Under the pieces are notes generated by a model. That model ran no database searches. It was not told where the DNA came from and was given only the letters and a program-made list of their open reading frames with translations. The position numbers were made by a program, and so were the translations under genes. From assembly GCA_037954235.1 (NCBI GenBank), contig JBBMOA010000004.1, forward strand, positions 9,691,099-9,755,098: a DNA stretch of 64,000 bases, read 5' to 3'. The DNA comes from Aulostomus chinensis (Eukaryota > Chordata > Actinopteri > Syngnathiformes > Aulostomidae). The stretch's first letter is position 1. Every line of letters begins with the position of its first letter. This document shows, in pieces, positions 1 through 13,195 of this stretch.

Positions 1-288
1 ATCGGTGTGTGGATGAGCGCCCAGGGTATTGATCGGTGTGTGGATGAGCGCCCAGGGTATTGATCGGTGTGTGGATGAGCGCCCAGGGTATTGATCGGTG
101 TGTGGATGAGCGCCCAGGGTATTGATCGGTGTGTGGATGAGCGCCCAGGGTATTGATCAGTGTGTGGATGAGCGCCCAGGGTATTGATCAGTGTGTGGAT
201 GAGCGCCCAGGGTATTGATCAGTGTGTGGATGAGCGCCCAGGGTATTGATCGGTGTGTGGATGAGCGCCCAGGGTATTGATCAGTGTA
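1..288. repeat. 31-bp minisatellite, cut by the window edge
   Basis: Just over nine head-to-tail copies of a 31-bp unit (core GTGTGTGGATGAGCGCCCAG) with almost no divergence; the only common change is ATCGG to ATCAG. The array continues beyond the left edge, so its full length is unknown. The open reading frame on the minus strand here is a by-product of the repeat and not a gene. Confidence 0.97.
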
Positions 289-3200
289 CATTACAGTAAA
301 AAAAAAAATCAGATGAACAATGAGTGTATTGATGATGTGATCAGACCATAGATCAGTGTATGGATCACCAGAATAGAGATCATCCAAGTACAGACTGGAT
401 CATCAGCGTCGAGATCGGAATAGAGATCAGTGGATCAATAAGCTTGTCAGAGTATGGATGAGCATACAGAATCAGATCAAAATATAGATCAGTGTATGAA
501 ATCAGATAATCAGTATAGATCATCTGTGTATAAATGAGATAATCAGAGTATAAATTCAGAGTATTGATCCCTAGGGTTTAGATCAGATCATAAGAGTATA
601 GATCTTCAGAGTACAGATAATCAGTATCAGAACAGATCGGAGAGTAAAGCTCATCAGTGTATAGAACATATGATTATAGATCAGTGTACACATAAAATTT
701 TATATATATCAGTTTAAATCAGAGTTTAGATGCAAGCATGTATCATATCAGAGTACAGATCAGAACGTCAGTATACATCATCAGAATATAGATGAGATCA
801 TCAGACCAGAGCTCAGAAGCATTTGTGTCAGATAATCAGAGTACAGATCATCAGAACAGATGGGAGAGTAAGATCAGTGTATTAGTACATCAGAGTACAG
901 ATCAGTTCAGAGTATAGATCATAAAAATCAGTTCATCAGAGTACAGATCAGTGTACACCAAGTATATATCAGTTTAAATAATCAGTTTAGATTAAAGTAT
1001 ATATGGTATCAGAGTATAGATCAGAACATCTGTATGGATATTTAGTGTACAATGATACAAAAAGTATCAATGTAAAAGAGTACAGATCAGCTTTTAGATC
1101 CTAATTGTTTAAATCAGAATAGAGAGCAGAGATCATGAGATAGTAAGAGTATATATCATCAGAACATAGATCAGAAAATCATCAGAGTAGAAATTATGAG
1201 TGTATTGATCAGAACATCAGAGTACAAATCAGAGTATTGAGCATTAGAGGATAGATAATCAGCAAATATGTCAGAGTACAACTAATCATAGTACAGATAA
1301 GAGTATCGATCAGAACATCAGAGTAGAGGTAATTTGATACTCAGAGTTTAGGTCAAAGTATACATCATACAGGATTATAGATCATCAGAACACAGATCAG
1401 AGTAAAGAGCATCAGAGTAAAGATCAGCAGCTTATAGATCCCATCAGAGTTTAGATCATGAAAAATCAGAATAGATCAGAGTATTGATCTTCAGAGTATG
1501 AATCCTCACAGTATAGATAACCAGAATACAGAGCAAAGAATATATATCAAATCAGTTTAGATCTTCAGAATACAGTTCAGTGTATATACACATCACAGTA
1601 TTATCATCTTAGTTTAGATCAGATCATAGAGAGTAAAGCTCATCATATGGAAAATCAGTATAGGTCATCAATGTATAGATCAGATCATTAGAGAGTAAAG
1701 AGTAAAGCCCATCATATAGAAAATCAGAGTATAGATCATATAATTATAGATCATAACAGAGTATAGATCATCAGAACTGAGATCAAAACTCATGAATGTA
1801 TAGATCAGATCACAGAATATAGATAATCTTTGTATAGATCAGAACAGTGTAGATCATCAATGTATGTATGAATCAGAACGTAAAGAGTAAAGCTCATATA
1901 GAAAATCAGGGTATAGATCATCAATGTATAGATGAGGTCATAGAGTATGGATCATCAGAACATAGAGAGTAAAGCTCATGTAGAAAATCAGAGTGTAGGT
2001 CATCAATGTATAGATCAGAACACAGTAAATATCACTCATATACAAAATCAGTATAGATCATTAATGTATTGATCATATAATTATAGATCATCAATGTATA
2101 GATCATCAGAACACAGTAAAGCTCATGTCAAAAAATCAGTATGGAGAGAGTAAAACTCATGAATGTATAGATCAGATCACAGAGTATAGATAAACTTTGT
2201 ATAGATCAGAAAAGTGTAGATCATCAATGTATAAATCAGAACGTAAAGAGTAAAGCTCAACAATAGAAAACCAGAGTATAGGTCATCAACGTATTGATCA
2301 TATAATTATAGATCATCAATGTATAGATCAGAACATAGAGTATAGATCATCAGAACATAGAGAGTAAAGCTCATCATATAGAAAATCAGAGTATAGATCA
2401 GATTAGAACATAGAGTTGAGCCAATCATATAGAAAATCAGAGTATAGATCATAATTATAGATCATAACAGAGTATAGATCATCAGAACAGAGATCAAAAC
2501 TCATGAATGTATAGATCAGATCACAGAGTATAGATCATCTTTGTATAGATCAGAACGTAAAGAGTAAAGCTCATATAGAAAATCAGGGTATAGATCATCA
2601 ACGTATAGATGAGATCATAGAGTATGGATCATCAGAACATAGAGAGTGAAGCTCATATAAATAATCAGGGTATAGATAACGTATAAATGTTAAAAGAGTA
2701 CAGATCATCAGAACATAGATCAGAAAATCATCAGAGTATAAATTATGAGAGTACTGATCAGAACATCAGAGTAGAGGTAATTTGATACTCAGAGTTTAGG
2801 TCAAAGTATACATCATACAGGATTATAGATCATCAGAACATAGATCAGAGTAAAGAGCATCAGAGTAAAGATCAGCAGCGTATAGATCCCATCAGAGTTT
2901 AGATCATGAAAAATCAGAATAGATCCGAATATTGATCTTCAGAGTATGAATCCTCACAGTATAGATAACCAGAATACAGATCAGAGTATAGAGCAAAGAA
3001 TATATATCATAAATCAGTTTAGATTTTCAGAATACAGTTCAGTGTATATACACTACAGTATTATCATCTTAGTTTAGATCAGATCATAGAGAGTAAAGCT
3101 CATCATATGGAAAATCAGAGTATAGGTCATCAATGGAAAATAGAAAACCAGAGTATAGGTCATCAATGTATTGATCATATAATTATTAGATCATCAATGT

Positions 3201-6200
3201 ATAGGTCAGAACATTGGGTATAGATTATCAGAACAGAGATCAAAACTCATGAATGTATAGATCAGATCACAGAGTATAGATAATCTTTGTACAGATCAGA
3301 AAAGTGTAGATCATCAATGTATAGATCAGAACGTAAAGAGTAAAGCTCATATAGAAAATCAGGGTATAGATCATGCACGTATAGATGAGATCATAGAGTA
3401 TGGATCATCAGAACATAGAGAGTAAAGCTCATGTAGAAAATCAGAGTGTAGGTCATCAATGTATAGATCAGAACACAGTAAATATCATCATCCTCATATC
3501 GAAAATCAGAGTATAGATCAGATCATTAGCCTATAGAGTTAAGCCCATCATATAGAAAATCAGAGTATAGATCATTAATGTATTGATCATATAATTATAG
3601 ATCATCAGAACACAGTAAAGCTCATCATGTCGAAAAATCAGTATGGAGAGAGTAAAACTCATGAATGTATATATCAGATCACAGAGTATAGATAAACTTT
3701 GTATAGATCAGAAAAGTGTAGATCATCAATGTATAAATCAGAACGTAAAGAGTAAAGCTCATCAATAGAAAACCAGAGTATAGGTCATCAACGTATTGAT
3801 CATATAATTATAGATCATCAATGTAGAGATCATCATAACATAGATCATCAGAACATAGAGAGTGAAGCTCATCCCATAGAAAATCCGGGTATAGATAACG
3901 TATAGATGATAATAAGAGTATAGATCAGAAAATCATCAGAGTAGAAATTATGAGTGTATTGATCAGAACATCAGAGTACAAATCAGAGTATTGAGCATTG
4001 GAGGTTAGATAATCAGCATATATGTCAGAGTACAACTAATCATTGTACAGATAAGAGTATCGATCAGAACATCAGAGTAGAGGTAATTTGATACTCAGAG
4101 TTTAGGTCAAAGTATACATCATACAGGATTATAGATCATCAGAACATAGATCAGAGTAAAAAGCATCAGAGTAAAGATCATCAGCTTATAGATCCCATCA
4201 GAGTTTAGATCATGAAAAATCAGAATAGATCGGAGTATTGATCTTCAGAGTATGAATCCTCACAGTATAGATAACCAGAATACAGAGCAAAGAATATATA
4301 TCATAAATCAGTTTAGATCTTCAGAATACAGTTCAGTGTATATACACCACAGTATAATCATCTTAGTTTAGATCAGATCATAGAGAGTAAAGCTCATCAT
4401 ATAGAAAATCAGAGTATAGGTCATCAATGTATAGATCAGATCATAGAGTATGGATCATCAGAACAGAGAGTAAAGCTCATCATAAAGAAAATCAGAGTAT
4501 AGATCAGATCATTAGAACATAGAGAGTAAAGAGAGTAAAGCCCATCATATAGAAAATCAGAGTATAGATCATATAATTATAGATCATAACAGAGTATAGA
4601 TCATCAGAACAGAGATCAAAACTCATGAATGTATAGATAAGATCACAGAATATAGATCATCTTTGTATCGATCAGAACAGTGTAGATCATCAATGTATGT
4701 ATCAGAACGTAAAGAGTAAAGCTCATATAGAAAATCAGGGTATAGATCATCAACATATAGATGAGGTCATAGAGTATGGATCATCAGAACATAGAGAGTG
4801 AAGCTCATGTAGAAAATCAGGGTATAGATAACGTATAGATGATAATAAGAGTATATATCATCAGAACATAGATCAGAAAATCATCAGAGTAGAAATTATG
4901 AGTGTATTGATCAGAACATCAGAGTACAAATCAGAGTATTGAGCATTAGAGGATAGATAATCAGCATATATGTCAGAGTACAGCTCATCATAGTGTAGAT
5001 AAGAGTATTGATCAGAACATCAGAGTAGAGGTAATTTGATACTCAGAGTTTAGGTCAAAGTATACATCATACAGGATTATAGATCATCAGAACACAGATC
5101 AGAGTAAAGAGCGTCAGAGTAAAGATCATCAGCGGATAGATCCCATCAGAGTTTAGATCATGAAAAATCAGAATAGATCCGAATATTGATCTTCAGAGTA
5201 TGAATCCTCACAGGATAGATAACCAGAATACAGATCAGAGTATAGAGCAAGGAATATATATCATAAATCAGTTTAGATCTTCAGAATACAGTTCAGTGTA
5301 TATACACCACAGTATTATCATCTTAGTTTAGATCAGATCATAGAGAGTAAAGCTCATCATATAGAAAATCAGAGTATAGGTCATCAATGTATAGATCAGA
5401 TCATTAGAGAGTAAAGAGAGTAAAGCCCATCATATAGAAAATCAGAGTATAGATCATATAATTATAGATCATAACAGAGTATAGATCATCAGAACAGAGA
5501 TCAAAACTCATGAATGTACAGATCAGATCACAGAATATAGATAATCTTTGTATAGATCAGAACAGTGTAGATCATCAATGTATGTATGAATCAGAACGTA
5601 AAGAGTAAAGCTCATATAGAAAATCAGGGTATAGATCATCAACGTATAGATGAGGTCATAGAGTATGGCTCATCAGAACATAGAGAGTAAAGCTCATGTA
5701 GAAAATCAGAGTGTAGGTCATCAATGTATAGATCAGAACACAGTAAATATCATCATCCTCATATCGAAAATCAGAGTATAGATCAGATCATTCGCCTATA
5801 GAGTTAAGCCCATCATATAGAAAATCAGAGTATAGATCATTAATGTATTGATCATATAATTATAGATCATCAATGTATAGATCATCAGAACACAGTAAAG
5901 CTCATCATGTCGAAAAATCAGTATGGAGAGAGTAAAACTCATGAATGTATAGATAATCTTTGTATAGATCAGAAAAGTGTAGATCATCAATGTATAAATC
6001 AGAACGTAAAGAGTAAAGCTCATCAATAGAAAACCAGAGTATAGGTCATCAACGTATTGATCATATAATTATAGATCATCAATGAATAGATCAGAACATA
6101 GAGTGTAGATCATCAGAACCTAGAGAGTGAAGCTCATCCCATAGAAAATCAGGGTATAGATAACGTATAGATGATAATAAGAGTATAGATCAGAAAATCA

Positions 6201-8189
6201 TCAGAGTAGAAATTATGAGTGTATTGATCAGAACATCAGAGTACAAATCAGAGTATTGAGCATTGGAGGATAGATAATCAGCATATATGTCAGAGTACAA
6301 CTAATCATAGTATAGATAAGAGTATCGATCAGAACATCAGAGTAGAGGTAATTTGATACTCAGAGTTTAGGTCAAAGTATACATCATACAGGATTATAGA
6401 TCATCAGAACACAGATCAGAGTAAAGAGCATCAGAGTAAAGATCATCAGCGTATAGATCCCATCAGAGTTTAGATCATGAAAAATCAGAATAGATCAGAG
6501 TACTGATCTTCAGAGTATGAATCCTCACAGTATAGATAACCAGAATACAGATCAGAGTATAGAGCAAAGAATATATATCATAAATCAGTTTAGATCTTCA
6601 GAATACAGTTCAGTGTATATACACACCACAGTATTATCATCTTAGTTTAGATCAGATCATAGAGAGTAAAGCTCATCATATGGAAAATCAGTATAGGTCA
6701 TCAATGTATAGAGCAGATCATTAGAGAGTAAAGAGAGTAAAGCCCATCATATAGAAAATCAGAGTATAGATCATATAATTATAGATCATAACAGAGTATA
6801 GATCATCAGAACTGAGATCAAAACTCATGAATGTATAGATCAGATCACAGAATATAGATAATCTTTGTATAAATCAGAACAGTGTAGATCATCAATGTAT
6901 GTATGAATCAGAACGTAAAGAGTAAAGCTCATATAGAAAATCAGGGTATAGATCATCAACGTATAGATGAGGTCATAGAGTATGGCTCATCAGAACATAG
7001 AGAGTAAAGCTCATGTAGAAAATCAGAGTGTAGGTCATCAATGTATAGATCAGAACACAGTAAATATCACTCATATACAAAATCAGTATAGATCATTAAT
7101 GTATTGATCATATAATTATAGATCATCAATGTATAGATCAGAACATTGGGTATAGATTATCAGAACAGAGATCAAAACTCATGAATGTATAGATCAGATC
7201 ACAGAGTATAGATAATCTTTGTATAAATCAGAAGAGTGTAGATCATCAATGTAAAGATCAGAACGTAAAGAGTTAAGCTCATATAGAAAATCAGGGTATG
7301 GATCATCAACGTATAGATGAGATAATAGAGTATGGATCATCAGAACGTAGAGAGTAAAGCTCATCATGTAGAAAATCAGCGTGTAGGTCATCAATGTATA
7401 GATCAGAACACAGTAAATATCATCATACTTATATAGAAAATCAGAGTATAGATCATAAATGTATTGATCATATAATTATAGATCATCAAAACACAGTAAA
7501 GCTCATCATTATGTAGAAAAATCAGTATGGAGAGAGTAAAACTCATGAATGTATAGATCAGATCACAGAGTATAGATAATCTTTGTATAGATCAGAAAAG
7601 TGTAGATCATCAATGTATAAATCAGAACGTAAAGAGTAAAGCTCATCAATAGAAAACCAGAGTATAGGTCATCAACGTATTGATCATATAATTATAGATC
7701 ATCAATGTATAGATCAGAACACAGTAAAGCTCATCATGTAGAAAATCAGTATAGATCATCAATGTATAGATCAGATCAGCAGAACATAGAGAGTGAAGCT
7801 CATCATAAAGAAAATCAGAGTATAGTTCATCAATGTATAGATCAGAACACAGTAAAGGTCATCTTATAGAAAATCACAGTATAGGTCATCTCAGTATAGA
7901 TCAGATCGCAAAGTATAGATAATCTTTGTACAGATCAGAACAGTGTAGATCAGATCATAGAGAGTAAAGCTCATTATACAGAAAATCAGGGTATAGATCA
8001 ATGCATCGATCAGCCCATCATATAGAAAAGAGTATAGATAAACGTATTGATCATATAATTATAGATCAATGTATAGATCAGAACCTGGGTATAGATCATC
8101 AGAACATAGAGAGTGAAGCTCATAAAGAAAAGCAGAGTATAGATCAATGTATTGATCAGATCATAGAGTATGGATCATCAGAACATAGA
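289..8189. repeat. AT-rich GATC-containing satellite with higher-order structure
   Basis: About 7.9 kb built from degenerate short words such as AGTATAGATCATCAGA. A longer landmark (CATACAGGATTATAGATCAT) recurs with its surroundings at about 1371, 2819, 4125, 5073 and 6390, giving a higher-order period of roughly 0.95-1.45 kb with insertions and deletions between copies. All short ORFs here (for example 5796-6026, 7194-7394 and 8001-8195) are repeat translations without protein-like composition. No gene is seen. Confidence 0.95.
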
Positions 8190-9839
8190 GATTAAAGCTC
8201 ATCATATAGAAAATCATCAGCGTATAGATCAGAGCATAGAGTAAAGCTCATCATATAGAAAATCATCAGCGTATAGATCAGAGCATAGAGTAAAGCTCAT
8301 CATATAGAAAATCATCAGCATATAGATCAGAGCATAGAGAGTAAAGCTCATCATATAGAAAATCATCAGCGTATACATCAGATCATAGCGTATAGATCAG
8401 AGCATAGAGTAAAGCTCATCATATAGAAAATCATCAGCATATAGATCAGAGCATAGAGTAAAGCTCATCATATAGAAAATCATCAGCGTATAAATCAGAG
8501 CATAGAGAGTAAAGCTCATCATATAGAAAATCATCAGCATATAGATCAGAGCATAGAGTAAAGCTCATCATATAGAAAATCATCAGCATATAGATCAGAG
8601 CATAGAGTAAAGCTCATCATATAGAAAATCATCAGCATATAGATCAGAGCATAGAGTAAAGCTCATCATATAGAAAGTCATCAGCATATAGATCAGAGCA
8701 TAGAGAGTAAAGCTCATCATATAGAAAATCATCAGCGTATACATCAGATCATAGCGTATAGATCAGAGCATAGAGTAAAGCTCATCATATAGAAAATCAT
8801 CAGCATATAGATCAGAGCATAGAGTAAAGCTCATCATATAGAAAGTCATCAGCATATAGATCGGAGCATAGAGAGTAAAGCTCATCATATAGAAAGTCAT
8901 CAGCATATAGATCAGAGCATAGAGAGTAAAGCTCATCATATAGAAAATCATCAGCATATAGATCAGAGCATAGAGAGTAAAGCTCATCATATAGAAAATC
9001 ATCAGCATATAGATCAGAGCATAGAGAGTAAAGCTCATCATATAGAAAATCATCAGCGTATACATCAGATCATAGCGTATAGATCGGAGCATAGAGAGTA
9101 AAGCTCATGGAAAATCATCAGCGTATAGATCAGATCATAGCGTATAGATCAGAGCATAGAGAGTAAAGCTCATCATATAGAAAGTCATCAGCATATAGAT
9201 CAGAGCATAGAGAGTAAAGCTCATCATATGGAAAATCATCAGCATATAGATCAGAGCATAGAGAGTAAAGCTCATCATATGGAAAATCATCAGCATATAG
9301 ATCAGAGCATAGAGAGTAAAGCTCATCATATAGAAAATCATCAGCGTATACATCAGATCATAGCGTATAGATCGGAGCATAGAGAGTAAAGCTCATGGAA
9401 AATCATCAGCGTATAGATCAGATCATAGCGTATAGATCAGAGCATAGAGAGTAAAGCTCATTATATAGAAAGTCATCAGCATATAGATCAGAGCATAGAG
9501 AGTAAAGCTCATCATATGGAAAATCATCAGCATATAGATCAGAGCATAGAGAGTAAAGCTCATCATATAGAAAATCATCAGCATATAGATCAGAGCATAG
9601 AGAGTAAAGCTCATCATATAGAAAATCATCAGCGTATACATCAGATCATAGCGTATAGATCGGAGCATAGAGAGTAAAGCTCATGGAAAATCATCAGCGT
9701 ATAGATCAGATCATAGCGTATAGATCAGAGCATAGAGAGTAAAGCTCATTATATAGAAAGTCATCAGCATATAGATCAGAGCATAGAGAGTAAAGCTCAT
9801 CATATGGAAAATCATCAGCATATAGATCAGAGCATAGAT
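8190..9839. repeat. 49/51-bp satellite array with 288-bp higher-order unit
   Basis: Tandem copies of a unit containing AAAGCTCATCATATAGAAAA and ATCATCAGCATATAGATCAG. The unit is 49 bp, or 51 bp when an extra AG makes AGAGAG. In the right half a block of several units plus a variant (AGCTCATGGAAAATCATC) repeats with a 288-bp period: equivalent positions are 9092, 9380 and 9668. Runs of 51-bp units (17 codons) leave long minus-strand frames open, as at 8763-9092, 9135-9380 and 9423-9668; these are not genes. Confidence 0.96.
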
Positions 9840-10583
9840 AATCAAAGGATGGATCCTACCTTTGGAGGTGACGGTGAGGAAGAGGAGCGACCAGCTGAAG
9901 GTTTAAATCTTTAGTCAGAGCTCAGAGTTCATGAGGTTCACCTGCCGTACAGAACCTCCAGTGTTCAAGTCAGTCAGAGTCTCCAGTCCAAGTGTCATCG
10001 ATCACAAGACGGGGTCAGGGAGACCCGGATGAAAGCAGACAAAGTGCTGCGAGTTGGAGAACGGACGTTTTATGATGTCATTAATCCATAATGTTTTCCT
10101 CAGGTTGCTCCTCCTGGGAGGAGACATAAAAAAATACGCCAAATAGAGCGCCCACCGCGGCAGTGGAAGGTGGCTGCCAGCAGGTGCGTGACTCGGCCGA
10201 GTCCATGATGGAAACACGACGACTCATCCGGAGACTGAAGTCGTTTTTGTGCGTAAAAGTTAACGAGTGACGGGATTCTCCAGACAACGGCGGCTGAGGT
10301 TCACTCCCGACTTCCACTTGAACTTCGCAAACACTTCGTGTTTATTGATTATTGATTGAGTCCACCTGCAGCTGCTCGCCGGTGTGTTTAAGTGCATGAA
10401 TCTACCTGGTTACACTTCACATCACCGGCTGCGTGCTGTGATTGGCTGAGGCGTAACTCTGAATAGCTCAGCTGCTCCTGCAGGTGAAGGTAATGAAGGT
10501 GACAAGGCGAAGCAGCTGCTCCGCCCCCTCGGAGTCCCGGCAGAAGGTAAGTTTTCTGTTCAAGAGGAGAAATTTCCCGCTAG
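9840..10583. other. Unique spacer between satellites, promoter-like at right
   Basis: Ordinary-complexity sequence between two arrays. From about 10340 it holds an inverted CCAAT box (GTGATTGGCTG, near 10437-10447), a GC box (CCGCCCC, near 10521) and a consensus plus-strand splice donor (CAGAAG then GTAAGT, exon edge at 10546). Just upstream an ATG at 10493 is open for 18 codons to that donor. Minus-strand frames at 10002-10317 are open but show no family I recognise. Confidence 0.4.
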
Positions 10584-13085
10584 ACCAGCAGTGTGTATGA
10601 ACACGAGTGGACTAGCAGTGTGTATGAACACGAGTGGACCAGCAGTGTGTATGAACACGAGTGGACTAGCAGTGTGTATAAACACGAGTGTACTAGCAGT
10701 GTGTATGAACACGAGTGTACTAGCAGTGTGTATAAACACGAGTGTACTAGCAGTGTGTATGAACACGAGTGTACTAGCAGTGTGTATGAACACGAGTGGA
10801 CTAGCAGTGTGTATAAACACGAGTGTACTAGCAGTGTGTATAAACACGAGTGTACTAGCAGTGTGTATAAACACTAGTGTACTAGCAGTGTGTATAAACA
10901 CTAGTGTATGAACACGAGTGGACTAGCAGTGTGTATAAACACGAGTGTACTAGCAGTGTGTATAAACACGAGTGTACTAGCAGTGTGTATAAACACGAGT
11001 GTACTAGCAGTGTGTATAAACACTAGTGTATGAACACGAGTGGACTAGCAGTGTGTATAAACACGAGTGTACTAGCAGTGTGTATGAACACGAGTGGACT
11101 AGCAGTGTGTATGAACACGAGTGTACTAGCAGTGTGTATGAACACGAGTGGACTAGCAGTGTGTATGAACACGAGTGGACTAGCAGTGTGTATAAACACT
11201 AGTGTATGTACACGAGTGGACTAGCAGTGTGTATAAACACGAGTGTACTAGCAGTGTGTATAAACACTAGTGTATGAACACGAGTGGACTAGCAGTGTGT
11301 ATGAACACGAGTGGACTAGCAGTGTGTATAAACACTAGTGTATGTACACGAGTGGACTAGCAGTGTGTATGAACACTAGTGTATTAGCAGTGTGTATGAA
11401 CACGAGTGGACCAGCAGTGTGTATGAACACTAGTGTATTAGCAGTGTGTATGAACACGAGTGGACCAGCAGTGTGTATGAACACGAGTGGACCAGCAGTG
11501 TGTATGAACACGAGTGTACCAGCAGTGTGTATGAACACGAGTGTACCAGCAGTGTGTATGAACACGAGTGGACCAGCAGTGTGTATGAACACGTGTACAA
11601 GCAGTGTGTATGAACACGAGTGTAGTTGCAGTGTGTATAAACACTAGTGGACGAGCAGTGTGTATGAACACGGGTGTAGTTGCAGTGTGTATAAACACTA
11701 GTGGACTAGCAGTGTGTATGAACACAAGTGTAGTTGCAGTGTGTATGAACACTAGTGGACTAGCAGTGTGTATGAACACGAGTGTACCAGCAGTGTGTAT
11801 GAACACGAGTGTACCAGCAGTGTGTATGAGCACGTGTACAAGCAGTGTGTATGAGCACGTGTACAAGCAGTGTGTATGAACACGAGTGTACCAGCAGTGT
11901 GTATGAACACGTGTACAAGCAGTGTGTATGAACACGAGTGTAGTTGCAGTGTGTATGAACACGTGTACAAGCAGTGTGTATGAACACGAGTGTAGTTGCA
12001 GTGTGTATGAACACGAGTGTACCAGCAGTGTGTATGAACACGAGTGTACCAGCAGTGTGTATGAGCACGTGTACAAGCAGTGTGTATGAACACGAGTGTA
12101 CCAGCAGTGTGTATGAACACGTGTACAAGCAGTGTGTATGAACACGAGTGGACTAGCAGTGTGTATGAACACGAGTGTAGTTGCAGTGTGTATGAACACG
12201 AGTGTACCAGCAGTGTGTATGAACACGAGTGTACCAGCAGTGTGTATGAACACGTGTGTACCAGCAGTGTGTATGAGCACGTGTACAAGCAGTGTGTATG
12301 AACACGAGTGTACCAGCAGTGTGTATGAACACGAGTGTACCAGCAGTGTGTATGAGCACGTGTACAAGCAGTGTGTATGAACACGAGTGTACCAGCAGTG
12401 TGTATGAACACGAGTGTACCAGCAGTGTGTATGAGCACGTGTACAAGCAGTGTGTATAAACACTAGTGGACTAGCAGTGTGTATGAACACTAGTGTACTT
12501 GCAGTGTGTATAAACACTAGTGGACTAGCAGTGTGTATGAACACGGGTGGACTAGCAGTGTGTATGAACACGGGTGGACTAGCAGTGTGTATGAACACGA
12601 GTGTACCAGCAGTGTGTATGAGCACGTGTACAAGCAGTGTGTATAAACACTAGTGGACTAGCAGTGTGTATGAACACTAGTGTACTTGCAGTGTGTATAA
12701 ACACTAGTGGACTAGCAGTGTGTATGAACACGGGTGGACTAGCAGTGTGTATGAACACGGGTGGACTAGCAGTGTGTATGAACACGGGTGGACTAGCAGT
12801 GTGTATGAACACGGGTGGACTAGCAGTGTGTATAAACACTAGTGTACTAGCAGTGTGTATAAACACTAGTGGACTAGCAGTGTGTATGAACACGGGTGGA
12901 CTAGCAGTGTGTATGAACACGGGTGGACTAGCAGTGTGTATGAACACGGGTGGACTAGCAGTGTGTATAAACACTAGTGTACTTGCAGTGTGTATAAACA
13001 CTAGTGGACTAGCAGTGTGTATGAACACGGGTGGACTAGCAGTGTGTATGAACACGGGTGGACTAGCAGTGTGTATGAACACAAC
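10584..13085. repeat. 27-bp minisatellite with 25-bp variant units
   Basis: Roughly 90 head-to-tail copies of a 27-bp unit (core AGTGTGTATGAACACGAGTG). Variants differ at few positions: ATGAACAC or ATAAACAC, CGAG, CTAG or CGGG, GGAC or GTAC, CTAGC or CCAGC. Between about 11590 and 12650 many units lack two bases and read ACACGTGTACAAGC, 25 bp long, creating a CACGTG E-box. Because 27 is a multiple of three, frames stay open on both strands, and the 25-bp units shift between them. The long ORFs here, such as the 395-codon minus-strand frame, are therefore artefacts. Confidence 0.97.
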
Positions 13086-13125
13086 TACTTGGTTTCGTTT
13101 AGTGTTCCTTTTCTCTCCTCATCAG

Positions 13126-13195
13126 TTGCAGTGATGACCCAGTGCACTCGGTCCAGTGCCCCCTGCTGTTTGAATAAATTCTTGTTGACAGCAGT
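13126..13195 (+). other. Candidate 3'-terminal exon with poly(A) signal
   Basis: A pyrimidine-rich acceptor (TTCTCTCCTCATCAG, ending at 13125) directly follows the minisatellite. About 48 bases later comes AATAAA (13173-13178) with GT-rich sequence downstream. With the donor at 10546 this would make a two-exon plus-strand transcript whose intron is the minisatellite. Joined in phase, the frame from 10493 would end two codons into this exon (about 20 aa), so a non-coding RNA is as likely. No expression evidence is available. Confidence 0.25.

Noticed and set aside
8763..9668. Hydrophobic-looking repeated ORFs (SFTLYALIYMLM) resembling membrane proteins
   Set aside because: 51-bp satellite units are 17 codons and stay open by chance; 49-bp units break the frame and there is no promoter or splice context.
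1..9839. Possibility that the regular direct repeats are a CRISPR array
   Set aside because: Units are contiguous or degenerate tandem repeats without unique spacers, in a vertebrate genome with spliced genes.
10002..10317. Minus-strand frames with MSRRVSIMDSAESRTC and a tiny exon-like segment near 9859-9894
   Set aside because: Open frames only; no homology and no consistent exon chain into the satellite.
10560..13134. Long ORFs on both strands (up to 395 codons) with FIHTA, VCMNTS and HTHCWYTRV repeats
   Set aside because: They are translations of the 27-bp minisatellite, which has no stop in most frames. Composition and two-strand openness show no coding selection.
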